This document shows, in pieces, positions 36,766 through 45,285 of a stretch of DNA of 64,000 nucleotides. Numbering within the stretch: position 1 is the first letter of the stretch; the number at the start of each line of letters is the position of its first letter. Position numbers and translations under genes: made by a program. Origin of the DNA: Paenibacillus agri (GTDB lineage Bacteria > Bacillota > Bacilli > Paenibacillales > Paenibacillaceae). Below the pieces are notes generated by a model. It saw nothing but the letters and a program-made list of their open reading frames with translations, was not told the origin of the DNA and ran no database searches. The stretch covers positions 26,203 through 90,202 of the forward strand of contig NZ_JABWCS010000197.1 in NCBI RefSeq assembly GCF_013359945.1, in the 5' to 3' direction.

Positions 36766-37959
36766 CTAGCACTGGGCTGATAAACGATAGTCCGTCGGGC
36801 TGCATCCCATGATCATTTTAAATTTCCTTGCAAAATAGTTCGCATCCTGGAAACCGACTCGCTCGGCAATCTCTTGCATGGTCAATCCCGTTTTCTCTAA
36901 CATATAAACCGCCTTCTCAATACGAACTTTATTTAGAAAGTTGACAAAGCTTTCACCCGCTTCCTTTTTGAATAAATGAGCAAAATAATGGGGACTTAAG
37001 TAACAATGCTGGGCAATTTCTTTTAATAACATTTTGTCCTGATGATGCTCTCTAATATATACAATGGCAGATCGTACAATAGGGGAAACCTCTAAAGCAT
37101 GATCGTCCGATACTTGCTTGGCTAGCTTCCTCCAATATGCGCACATCTTCATCACAAATTTGTCGTATCGAATGGTACTATATAAGTCTTGAAGCATTCT
37201 CGCATTTTCAGATAAAATTTCAGAAGCATTACCGCCTAAGTCGACAACCATTCTTGATAAAGAAAGGATTAGATCATAGGCTTCCGATTTAAATAGATCA
37301 ATATTATGCTTATATGACCCGGAGAGACTTTCTAATAACTCGACCAAATAAGCAATCGATCCTTCTTCATCACCGATGCGGACACGTGACAGCAATTCGA
37401 TTTTCTCTTCATGGGTCACCGGCTTTGCGCGTTCTTCCTGAATACTCCTTTGTCCTTCATATTGAAAAATCATCCGGTTTCCTTGAAAGAAGCGGTTGAT
37501 TAATGATTCTTTTGCCTCGAAATAGGAAAGATGAAGTTTATAAGGATCTTCGTAATAGCTACCTATCCCGGCTGAAACGGAAAAGCCCTTCGTATCTACG
37601 AAGTTTTGAATTTTCCGAACCATGCCATACGTAATCTGCTTATAGGACGGTTCTACAGATTGAACCGATTGGAGTTCCAATAATACGGCTAGCACGCCTT
37701 CTCCTACCCATAGCCACAGGAATGGCAGGGTGATACTTTCAAAAACGGCTTCCACCAGTACCTGCCCAATCTTAATACTCCATTCCAATGGCTTGTCTAA
37801 AGCCAAATCCAAATAACGGTCTATGGACAAAACAATAACGACTTGAGGCCGCGCTTTGATACCAAGCCGCTCACGCATGGCTTCAAAATCTGCTTCATGG
37901 ATTAATGTCCCAGAAATGAGAAGTTGCGAAAAGGATGCTTGCTCCGTATCCAATTTCAT
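36766..37959 (-). CDS. AraC-family regulator with CdaR/GGDEF-like central domain
   Basis: The 397-residue protein has no receiver domain. Its first 250 residues resemble the degenerate GGDEF-like domain seen in response-regulator/AraC proteins of Paenibacillus (FSVSAGIGSYYEDPYKLHLSYFEA). The last 100 carry two AraC HTH motifs (LLKEIAQHCYLSPHYFAHLFKKE and IAERVGFQDANYFARKFK). It lies between the HAL-family gene and hutU and probably regulates one or both. The signal it senses is unknown. Confidence 0.85.
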   Translation of the reverse strand: MKLDTEQASFSQLLISGTLIHEADFEAMRERLGIKARPQVVIVLSIDRYLDLALDKPLEWSIKIGQVLVEAVFESITLPFLWLWVGEGVLAVLLELQSVQSVEPSYKQITYGMVRKIQNFVDTKGFSVSAGIGSYYEDPYKLHLSYFEAKESLINRFFQGNRMIFQYEGQRSIQEERAKPVTHEEKIELLSRVRIGDEEGSIAYLVELLESLSGSYKHNIDLFKSEAYDLILSLSRMVVDLGGNASEILSENARMLQDLYSTIRYDKFVMKMCAYWRKLAKQVSDDHALEVSPIVRSAIVYIREHHQDKMLLKEIAQHCYLSPHYFAHLFKKEAGESFVNFLNKVRIEKAVYMLEKTGLTMQEIAERVGFQDANYFARKFKMIMGCSPTDYRLSAQC

Positions 37960-38039
37960 TGCCTAATCAACCTCCCCTATCTTAAAAAAAGGAAGCCATT
38001 TTGCTCCTGAATTTCAGAGAAAACTGCTTCCATGTTGGT

Positions 38040-39599
38040 TTATTCCATCTCACCGATCATGTCTTCAACAACCTTGACGATATCTCCCTCGTGAATTTGC
38101 TGATAGATGGTTACAATATCTGGATAGAAAAATCGATCTTCCTCTACCGTAGGCACTTGAGCCCGTATCAGGTTATACACTTGCTCAATGACCGGAGAGG
38201 ATTTCATCGGTCGATGAAAATCAAGAGCTTGTACAGCCGTCATTAATTCAATCGCCAAAATATACGACAGCTTCTTTGAAATCTGATAGGCTTTCCTCGA
38301 GGCAGTATACGCGAAACTGACAACATCTTCTTGACTGGCGCTTGTGGGAACATTTTCTACGGAGGCCGGATGAGAAAGAATCCTGATTTCCCCGAGCAGC
38401 CCCACAGCTGTATATTGAGGAATCATATACCCATTGTTCAATCCCGGATTTCTCACTAAATAACTAGGCATCTCACTCAGGTGAAAATTTACTAATCGAT
38501 CGATTCGTCTCTCGGCTATTTTCCCCAAATTACCCATGGCTATACACATGATATCTGCCTGGATGCCGACATAGGTACCGTCAAAATTGCCCCCCATTAA
38601 GGCAATCCCGCCGTCTTCCTCGGGAATAATAACAGGATTATCACTTACAGAGTTGAGCTCATTATTAATGGTGTAAGCAGCATCCTTCAAATTTCTTTTA
38701 GAAGCTCCATGAACCTGAGGAATGCATCTTAAGCTTAAAGCATCCTGCACTCGATAGTTTTTATACGTTTCGGCAATCTCACTGTCTTTAAGGATTCGTA
38801 ATAAAGTTTGCGCCGTCTTGGCCTGCTCCTCATGTTGTTTTAAGGCATGGAGCCTTGGATCGAAGGCATGAATCGTACCTTTTAAAGCTTCGAATGACAT
38901 TGCGCCGGCAATATCAGCTGTTTTCGTCGCTTGAATGGCATTAAATAGGGTTAATACGGCCATGGCTGTGACGGATGACGATCCGTTGGTCAGCGCCAGC
39001 CCTTCTTTACAGCTTAATGTGACAGGGGTTAACCCTGCTCGTTCAAGCGCCTCTCTGCCTGGAAGGAGTTCCTCCTTGTGCCAAGCTCTCCCTTCCCCAA
39101 TTAGCACTAACGCCATATGTGCTTCCGGGGCAAGATAACCGACGGATCCATCGCCTGGAGCAAATGGCGTGACTCCTTGATTTAAGAGGGATGCTATAAG
39201 CTCTAGCAGTTCCAATCGGACGGCGGAATAGCCACGCCCCAAATGAATGAGCATCATCAGTTGAATCGCTCTGACAACTTCTTTCTCCAGTGGATCGCCT
39301 ACTGAAACTGCATGGGATCTAACGATATTACGCTGCAGAACTTCGGCATCTTCGGTTGAGATGATCTCGGTCACATTACTCCCGAAGCCGGTCGTTACGC
39401 CATAAATGATGCGGTTTTCATTTAAAAACTTCTCGATAAGACTTCTGGAATGATTAACGCGATCGCAATAACCCGGCGAAAATGATACCTTTGCCCCGTA
39501 ACGGGCTACGGCGACAAATTCGGCAATAGAGACAGGTTGATCACCAAGAATTACTTGATTTATGTCTTTAGGATGAGTGGGAGCAGAAGCAGTTTTCAT
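38040..39599 (-). CDS. HutH-like aromatic amino acid lyase family protein lacking the MIO triad
   Basis: The 519-residue protein aligns by eye along its length with histidine ammonia-lyase: YGVTTGFGSNV, ALTNGSSSV, RCIPQVHGASKR, NSVSDNPVI, GGNFDGTYV and PTSASQEDVVSFA. Two catalytic features are missing. The loop that normally reads GSVGASGDLAP, whose Ala-Ser-Gly cyclises to the MIO electrophile, is shortened to GSVGYLAPEAH. The active-site Tyr in the QDxYSLR block is Leu (QDALSLR). An ordinary ammonia elimination is therefore unlikely. MIO-free members of this family that expel trimethylamine from betaines (ergothionase) are known, and a hercynine or ergothioneine lyase is a reasonable guess. 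The transporter gene upstream and hutU/hutI downstream support a histidine-like substrate. Confidence 0.88.
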   Translation of the reverse strand: MKTASAPTHPKDINQVILGDQPVSIAEFVAVARYGAKVSFSPGYCDRVNHSRSLIEKFLNENRIIYGVTTGFGSNVTEIISTEDAEVLQRNIVRSHAVSVGDPLEKEVVRAIQLMMLIHLGRGYSAVRLELLELIASLLNQGVTPFAPGDGSVGYLAPEAHMALVLIGEGRAWHKEELLPGREALERAGLTPVTLSCKEGLALTNGSSSVTAMAVLTLFNAIQATKTADIAGAMSFEALKGTIHAFDPRLHALKQHEEQAKTAQTLLRILKDSEIAETYKNYRVQDALSLRCIPQVHGASKRNLKDAAYTINNELNSVSDNPVIIPEEDGGIALMGGNFDGTYVGIQADIMCIAMGNLGKIAERRIDRLVNFHLSEMPSYLVRNPGLNNGYMIPQYTAVGLLGEIRILSHPASVENVPTSASQEDVVSFAYTASRKAYQISKKLSYILAIELMTAVQALDFHRPMKSSPVIEQVYNLIRAQVPTVEEDRFFYPDIVTIYQQIHEGDIVKVVEDMIGEME

Positions 39600-39696
39600 G
39601 ATGACATCTCCTTTTCAAACAAATACATACTATGCAATAGTTGTCGATTAATTATTCATACATGCGATGTAGGACAACATCTCTTGTCAATGTTTT

Positions 39697-41028
39697 CTAG
39701 TGATAATGAATAGTATCGTCAAGAGCAAGCGATTTCGTCTCCGGAGCCCAGGCAATGGAAACAATCGTACCAATCAACAGAACTATTGTCATCCCAATCA
39801 TGGAAGGGGTTAGTCCCATGGAACTAACGGTTACGGGCAACAGAAAGGTTCCAACTGCTGAACCGACTCGGCTTACTGCAGTAACAACTCCAACACCAGA
39901 TCCCCGAATTTCAGTAGGATAGAGCTCAGCTGGATATATTAAGGTAAGATTTGAAGCAGCTGCCATGACAACGGTAAATAAACAAAATATCGTAATAGCC
40001 GCGATGTGTGAACCAGCAGGTAAAAGAGTAAGCACAAGCAAAGAGATTGTAAGGACAATAAACGTGTTAATCGTAAAACTTCTGCGTGAATATTTCTCAG
40101 TAAACCATAGACCGGCAATCGAACCAACAAGCAGGAATAAATTTAAGAACGTGTCCATAAGAAATGTCTCTTCAAATCCCATTCTAGCTAATATATCCGG
40201 TAGGAACGTATAAATTGCGAAATAAGGAATGACCTGACAGACATAAAAGAGAGAGCCAAATGCCGTACGTTTCCAAAGCTGTTTTCCGAAGAGGTCTTGA
40301 AAACGGTACGTTTTGGCGCTATGATCCAAACGCGTTTCATCAAGCTCCGCTTGGGAACCGATATACTTCTTCACAATTCCCCTTGCTTCCTCCACACGCC
40401 CCTTGCTAATGAGCCATCTAGGGGATTCAGGTGTGCCGATCCGCATCAGAAGAACGATTACTGCCGGGATAGCCGCACTGGCTAGCATCCACCGCCAGGA
40501 ATCAGGACCGGTCTTAAGTAAATAATAACCGACAAGGTTGGAGACTACATAACCGACGGTCCACATGACACATAAGAAAGAAAGCAGAAAGCCTCGATTC
40601 TTTCTAGGTGCGAACTCAGCAAGCAGCGTCGACCCAATCGCGTAATCGCCACCCAAAGCAACACCAATTAATATACGCAGGATGAACAGAGTCATAGGAT
40701 CTTGAACGAAGAATTGTAAGAAAGAGGCTATAGCAATGACTACGAAATTAGCAAGGAAGATTTTCTGCCTGCCTATACGATCGGATAATCCTCCGAGGAG
40801 CAAACTCCCGAAAAAGATTCCGATCAACGCTGAACTCCCTATTAATCCACTCCAGATGGGGCTAAGGTTCATTTGAGGGCCAATTAAACTCAGAGCCATT
40901 CCTATGATACCAAGAGCATACCCATCAGAAAAATTTGCTCCAAAAGTAAGTGCGGTAATTTTCAGATGAAACTTATTGAGCGGAGCATCATCGATCGTAT
41001 AAGGTTTCATGGATAGTTGTACCGACAT
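39697..41028 (-). CDS. MFS transporter (sugar-porter/metabolite:H+ symporter type)
   Basis: The 443-residue protein has 12 predicted membrane helices. It carries the MFS motif GGLSDRIGRQKIF between helices 2 and 3, GGDYAIGSTLLAEFAPRKNRG after helix 4, PESPRWLISKGRVEEA in the central loop and YPAELYPTEIRGSG in the C-terminal half. It lies 97 bases upstream of the HAL-family gene on the same strand, so it most likely imports that protein's substrate. Two GlnR-type boxes lie 104-171 bases upstream of its start. Confidence 0.9.
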   Translation of the reverse strand: MSVQLSMKPYTIDDAPLNKFHLKITALTFGANFSDGYALGIIGMALSLIGPQMNLSPIWSGLIGSSALIGIFFGSLLLGGLSDRIGRQKIFLANFVVIAIASFLQFFVQDPMTLFILRILIGVALGGDYAIGSTLLAEFAPRKNRGFLLSFLCVMWTVGYVVSNLVGYYLLKTGPDSWRWMLASAAIPAVIVLLMRIGTPESPRWLISKGRVEEARGIVKKYIGSQAELDETRLDHSAKTYRFQDLFGKQLWKRTAFGSLFYVCQVIPYFAIYTFLPDILARMGFEETFLMDTFLNLFLLVGSIAGLWFTEKYSRRSFTINTFIVLTISLLVLTLLPAGSHIAAITIFCLFTVVMAAASNLTLIYPAELYPTEIRGSGVGVVTAVSRVGSAVGTFLLPVTVSSMGLTPSMIGMTIVLLIGTIVSIAWAPETKSLALDDTIHYH

Positions 41029-41131
41029 ATAGTAACCCCCATTTATGAAAATCGTTTTTAAAAATGTATTGCTTGATCCATCTTTTTCAACAATTCCATC
41101 AAAGCTAAGAGTCCATACGCTCCTCTCATTA

Positions 41132-41148
41132 TGTCAGTTAACTTAACA
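41132..41148. promoter_or_regulatory. GlnR/TnrA-type box 1 upstream of the MFS-HAL unit
   Basis: TGTCA-N7-TAACA matches the GlnR/TnrA core TGTNA-N7-TNACA exactly. It lies in the gap between the MFS gene and hutD. Confidence 0.55.
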
Positions 41149-41182
41149 GTAAATCAACAAATTCATTAATAAAAAGCATTTG

Positions 41183-41199
41183 TGTTAGTTTTATTAACG
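41183..41199. promoter_or_regulatory. GlnR/TnrA-type box 2 upstream of the MFS-HAL unit
   Basis: TGTTA-N7-TAACG matches the core at all but the last position. It is 51 bases, about five helical turns, from box 1, so two dimers could bind the same face of the DNA. Confidence 0.45.
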
Positions 41200-41321
41200 T
41201 AAGAATATCATCAAAATGAATAGATGCAACTAAACAATATTGTTAAACAGTAGCACGATTTTGCTTTCCAATTTTGAACCAGCCGATTTGTTCGTTTTTT
41301 ATCAACATCCCCAATTGCATA

Positions 41322-41355
41322 TAAAAAAAACCTAGCGGAAGATCGCCGCTAGGTC
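41322..41355 (-). terminator. Terminator after hutD
   Basis: A perfect CCTAGCGG/CCGCTAGG stem is followed leftwards by eight T. Confidence 0.9.
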
Positions 41356-41413
41356 CTGGAAAAACTGAACTTCATTCAAAAGTAGATGCATAAGTATCTT
41401 GTTCTCGATGAAA

Positions 41414-42055
41414 TCATTCTTCATTTATTTCTTGGTGAATCGTAATTCTAATTACATTTACCTCTTTGGATATGTGACGATTGAGATTTATATAGGAGAA
41501 CTTTACTTGATGCTCTACTTTTTGATTTTTATAAATAAGCAAATCGCCTTGGTTTAAATGAGTTAAAACTTGCCCATCTATGGATAATTTAACATCACCA
41601 TCATTAACGTACACACATTCGTAAGTTTCTGTATCGCGATTATCGTTATTGTATCCAAGTATTTCATCAACGTAATCAACGATCATTACTGCCTTTAACT
41701 CTCCTTTGCACCCAGGAGCAAGCATAACATTGAGATCATCACCTTTGCCAAAACAATTTGTCGTCCAATCACCGCTAAAACTGTCTTGCTCGAATGGTTG
41801 GAGTGCAGCCCTATGCATGCCCAGATGTTCTAGAGTAAATTCACCATCTGTAGCCATAAGCAGTCTCCAATAGCCCGGGAGATTCGTAAAAAGAGAGTTT
41901 TCGGCTTTCATAGTTGCCTTACTGATTCTCCATCTGAAGTTTCTTCGCTCATACTCCGCGTTTTCCGGATAAATAGCCAGTTGGGTCGTTGATCCGCCTG
42001 ACCACTCCGTTGTTTTAGGGTCATCTTTTCGAATGATTTTGATGGAATAACTCAT
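41414..42055 (-). CDS. hutD: HutD-family protein
   Basis: The protein is about 213 residues. It has the HutD N-terminal block TTEWSGGSTTQLAIYP and NFRWRISKATM, and the double-barrel cupin layout of this family, with a second cupin motif near residues 170-190 (GDLLIYKNQKVEH). HutD proteins accompany histidine-use genes and are thought to act as small-molecule sensors or governors of the pathway; no reaction is established. ATG 42055 follows GAGGTG at 7 bases. The gene sits between two terminators and so forms its own transcript or depends on read-through. Confidence 0.85.
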   Translation of the reverse strand: MSYSIKIIRKDDPKTTEWSGGSTTQLAIYPENAEYERRNFRWRISKATMKAENSLFTNLPGYWRLLMATDGEFTLEHLGMHRAALQPFEQDSFSGDWTTNCFGKGDDLNVMLAPGCKGELKAVMIVDYVDEILGYNNDNRDTETYECVYVNDGDVKLSIDGQVLTHLNQGDLLIYKNQKVEHQVKFSYINLNRHISKEVNVIRITIHQEINEE

Positions 42056-42085
42056 CATGCACCACCTCATTTCTTTCTATAGATA

Positions 42086-42110
42086 AAAAGACACCCATGA
42101 GGTGTCTTTC
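42086..42110 (-). terminator. Terminator after the HutF-like gene
   Basis: An AGACACC/GGTGTCT stem with a 5-base loop is followed leftwards by five T. Confidence 0.75.
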
Positions 42111-42119
42111 TGTTGAGTC

Positions 42120-43433
42120 TTATTGCCATTTCTCAAATAATCGATCTATTTTATCGACAATTGATTTTTCTGAAACAGTTTGTAGAGTTCTGTTTTGGAC
42201 GATAAATTTCCCATTCACCACAACATCACTAATCGCGTTTGGTTGTAGCGAGTAAACGACATTCGCAAATAGTTCTGTTTTTGGAGATAAAGATAAATCG
42301 CCTAAATCCAGAGCTACAAAATCGGCCTGATATCCCTCTTGAATGACGCCTACAGGCAAGCGTAGCAGTTCCCCGCCTACTTTGGTCCCCATCTCGAATA
42401 CTTGTTTCGCGTTAATGCAGGATCCGTCCAATCGGGAAACTTTTTGTAATAAAGAGCACATTCTCATTTCTTCAAAAACGCTGATCCGATTATTGCTGCA
42501 CGCGCCGTCAGACCCTAGCGTGATACGGACACCCGCATCCAGCAGATCGGGAATTCTCGTTACCCCGTCTGATAGAAACATATTGCTTGAAGGACAGTAA
42601 GCCAAGGTTGCTCTTCGATCCCCAAGCAGCTTGATTTCCGAGTCATCCAGCCAGACCAGATGGATCGCGATCATTCTCTCATCGACAACGCCAAGATCGT
42701 TCAAATAATGTACAGGTCTTAGGTTATATTTCTCCAGTGTTTCTTTCACTTCAAACATTTCTTCGGCAACATGAATATGAAACGGCGTATCTAGCTCCTG
42801 GGCCAACCGGTGCCCAGCCTTGATCATTTCCGGAGAAGCCCCGTGAGGGCTGTGAGGCGCGGGGTGAACCGTCACCATCGGATTTCCTTGGTATTTAATC
42901 GCCATCTTCCTTGTCCTTTGCACTGCATCTTGCACGGTTTCTTGATAGCTTACAGGCGCGCCATCCCAATCGTACATTGTTCTGGCAAACACAAGGCGAA
43001 TTCCTAAATCTTGCGCAGCCTGAATGATTGCCTCACCGGTCTCCGTCCCTCCATTATGCACATAAAAAAAGTCGCTAACCGTTGTAACACCGTACTTCAA
43101 CATTTCCCCGAAAGCAAATAACGCACCGGTATAAATCGCTTCTTCATCCAATAAAGGCGTGTACTTATAAAGAGCCTGATCCCGCCACTCCAGAAACGGG
43201 CGGTCGACAGCTATGCCTCTTAACAGACTTTGAAAAGAATGGTTATGAGCGTTAACAGTGCCCGGAAGGATAGCCTTACCGCTCAAATCCACCTCCTCGA
43301 TGCCAGCATATTTATGCTCTAACGCTTCCCGCTGCCCTATTTCCTTAATAATGCCGTCCTCAACCAAAATGGCCAGGTTCTTCTGGAACTTCTCTTGATA
43401 ATAGATAGAATCAGCTTTGTATAATTGAGGCAT
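42120..43433 (-). CDS. ATZ/TRZ-type amidohydrolase, HutF-like
   Basis: The protein is 437 residues from ATG 43433, with AAAGGAG at 9 bases; the frame begins at an ATG directly abutting that site. It has the metal site NAHNHSFQSLLRG near residue 65, HIHVAEEMFEVKE, AIHLVWLDDSEI and the metal Asp in LGSDGACSNN, as in the deaminase branch of the amidohydrolases. The NHSFQ and SDFFYVHN blocks recall HutF, which converts formiminoglutamate to formylglutamate. Desulfhydrase or guanine-deaminase-like activity cannot be excluded. It lies 14 bases after the M20 hydrolase gene, as part of the same unit. Confidence 0.82.
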   Translation of the reverse strand: MPQLYKADSIYYQEKFQKNLAILVEDGIIKEIGQREALEHKYAGIEEVDLSGKAILPGTVNAHNHSFQSLLRGIAVDRPFLEWRDQALYKYTPLLDEEAIYTGALFAFGEMLKYGVTTVSDFFYVHNGGTETGEAIIQAAQDLGIRLVFARTMYDWDGAPVSYQETVQDAVQRTRKMAIKYQGNPMVTVHPAPHSPHGASPEMIKAGHRLAQELDTPFHIHVAEEMFEVKETLEKYNLRPVHYLNDLGVVDERMIAIHLVWLDDSEIKLLGDRRATLAYCPSSNMFLSDGVTRIPDLLDAGVRITLGSDGACSNNRISVFEEMRMCSLLQKVSRLDGSCINAKQVFEMGTKVGGELLRLPVGVIQEGYQADFVALDLGDLSLSPKTELFANVVYSLQPNAISDVVVNGKFIVQNRTLQTVSEKSIVDKIDRLFEKWQ

Positions 43434-43447
43434 AAAGTTCATCTCCT

Positions 43448-44722
43448 TTATCTGTCTAAGCGTTGGTCTAATTCCAGAATTGCGTGTAGCATTACGTTTG
43501 ATACCTTTTCGATATCTTCCATACGGCTTTCTTCATCCGGACAATGGCTTTTACCACCAATGCTTGGGACAAACAGCATGCCGCTTCTCGTAATGGACGC
43601 CATATGAGTGGCATCATGGCCAGCCATGCTTCCGAGCAAATCATAGGCATAACCTAGCTCTCTCGACTGCTCCTGACAGACTTTAATGACTTCTTCATCC
43701 ATAGGGGCCGGATCTTGGTCCAGCACAATTTTGCGTTTCACTTGTGCGGAGCGCTTAAGTGCCGTACACTGAATCCGCTTCTCCCACGCCTCGATAACCT
43801 CACGAATCTCTTCCCGTTTTTTGCCGCGGATTTCTACAATAAACGTGACTTTCTCTGGGATAATATTGGCGGCATTGGGACTCACAATCATTCTCCCAAC
43901 GGTTCCGACGACTTCTTTGGCGGGATGGATGATGCACACCTCTTCCAAAGCAAGGACGATTTCCGCTGCTGCAGTCAGAGCGTCGTTCCGATCTTCCATC
44001 AGTGTTGTTCCCGCATGATTGGCTTCTCCTTCAACAACGATCTCCTCCCGGTAAATGCCGGTAATGGCCGTTACGACGCCGACTGGAATCGCCTGGTTTA
44101 AGAGCCGCTTCCCCTGTTCGATGTGCACCTCTATAAACGCGCATAAATCTCCAGATTTCAAAACAGCCTCTTCGAAACGATCAGGATCGCCTCCAGCACT
44201 CCGCAATGCCTCTGTCAATAAATAGCCATCATGATTTGTTACACCGACAATATGTTCTTTCGTGAGCTTATGAGTAACAGCCCTGCTACCGAACGTCGAT
44301 AATCCAAACGGGTTTGGTTCCTCGGCGCTAAATGAAACAAGCGCTAACGGGTGTCTCGTTACAATGTCGTGCTCACGCAGCAGTTTCATCACTTCAAGCG
44401 CGATCAATACACCAAGCGCCCCATCATATTTTCCGCCGTTCGGAACCGTATCAATATGGGAACCAAAGGCAATTGCAGGCAGCGAGTTATCCGTACCGGG
44501 ACGCTTCGCCCAAATATTTGCCGCTTGATCGACTCTCAGCTCCAGCGCCAATTGTTCAAGCTGGTCTTTCAGCCAGTCCCTTGCTGCCAATTCATCTGGG
44601 GTGAACGTAGTACGATCCATGCCTCCATTTTCATTTAGACCAAATTCGGCTAATTCGTGAATACTTTCCTCTAATCGTTTCGAGTTTATCCGAAGTTGCT
44701 TTAGTTCCACGAAATACACCAT
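43448..44722 (-). CDS. M20-family Zn-dependent hydrolase (N-carbamoyl amino acid hydrolase/allantoate amidohydrolase type)
   Basis: The protein is about 424 residues. It shows FGSHIDTVPNGGKYDGALGV, SFSAEEPNPFGLSTFGSRA with acidic catalytic residues, IEVHIEQGKRL, ANHAGTTLMEDR and MAGHDATHMA: the carbamoylase/allantoate hydrolase pattern. It is related to but clearly different from allC at 20636-21907. In this hut-type setting it may release glutamate from N-carbamoyl- or N-formyl-glutamate. The start is uncertain among TTG 44731, ATG 44722 and a nearby GTG; no strong ribosome binding site decides. Confidence 0.82.
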   Translation of the reverse strand: MVYFVELKQLRINSKRLEESIHELAEFGLNENGGMDRTTFTPDELAARDWLKDQLEQLALELRVDQAANIWAKRPGTDNSLPAIAFGSHIDTVPNGGKYDGALGVLIALEVMKLLREHDIVTRHPLALVSFSAEEPNPFGLSTFGSRAVTHKLTKEHIVGVTNHDGYLLTEALRSAGGDPDRFEEAVLKSGDLCAFIEVHIEQGKRLLNQAIPVGVVTAITGIYREEIVVEGEANHAGTTLMEDRNDALTAAAEIVLALEEVCIIHPAKEVVGTVGRMIVSPNAANIIPEKVTFIVEIRGKKREEIREVIEAWEKRIQCTALKRSAQVKRKIVLDQDPAPMDEEVIKVCQEQSRELGYAYDLLGSMAGHDATHMASITRSGMLFVPSIGGKSHCPDEESRMEDIEKVSNVMLHAILELDQRLDR

Positions 44723-45039
44723 CCTCAACAACGTTTTCTCTATTCTTCATGATCGTACTTACAAGATTGACGCCACATCGGCGAATAACACGGATTGCAT
44801 TCATATACCTATAGTAATTATGTAGCCTTATACAGACAATGCGATATATTGCTTACATTTAGCACAATCTTGCTCCCCATCGCAGGAGAGGTTCGCTGTG
44901 AACGATTTGTCGAGTCAGCTGGCTTTTTGACGTTTGGCGGTACGAGCGCCTGTACGACCGTCTGCAGACAAAAGTCTGCCGGCACACCCGGAAATGTCCT
45001 TTTTCAGCCTGTTCGGGAGAACAGATACGGCTTCGAGCA

Positions 45040-45087
45040 GGACCCGCGAAAAGCCTTGTGAAATTAAGGGTCTTTCGCGGGTTTTCA
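45040..45087. terminator. Orphan hairpin in the gap between two divergent genes
   Basis: A perfect 10-bp stem (ACCCGCGAAA/TTTCGCGGGT) is followed by TTTTC. It lies in the 560-base gap 44723-45285 between divergent genes, where no terminator is expected. A near relative lies at 52057-52103. The gap also has a leftward frame (44915-45133) without recognisable family; I see nothing else in it. Confidence 0.6.
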
Positions 45088-45285
45088 TGTTTTTAGAGGC
45101 TCCACAAGGAAATCTATCGACGTGCTTCAACATAGAACATAGTTATAAAATTTGGTAATTTATGTCGTATCATTTTTGTGCCTAACCATCAAAATGGTAT
45201 CCTCCATACAAAAAAGTGCGTTCTATTCAACCCCTGCATGCGTCTCTATAATGAAAAAGAAAATGGAGGAAGAGAAGGTGTGGAG

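Noticed and set aside
44915..45133. 72-codon leftward frame in a divergent gap
   Set aside because: It contains the orphan hairpin, has no ribosome binding site and no recognised domain; it could be the tail of a lost gene but I cannot support that.
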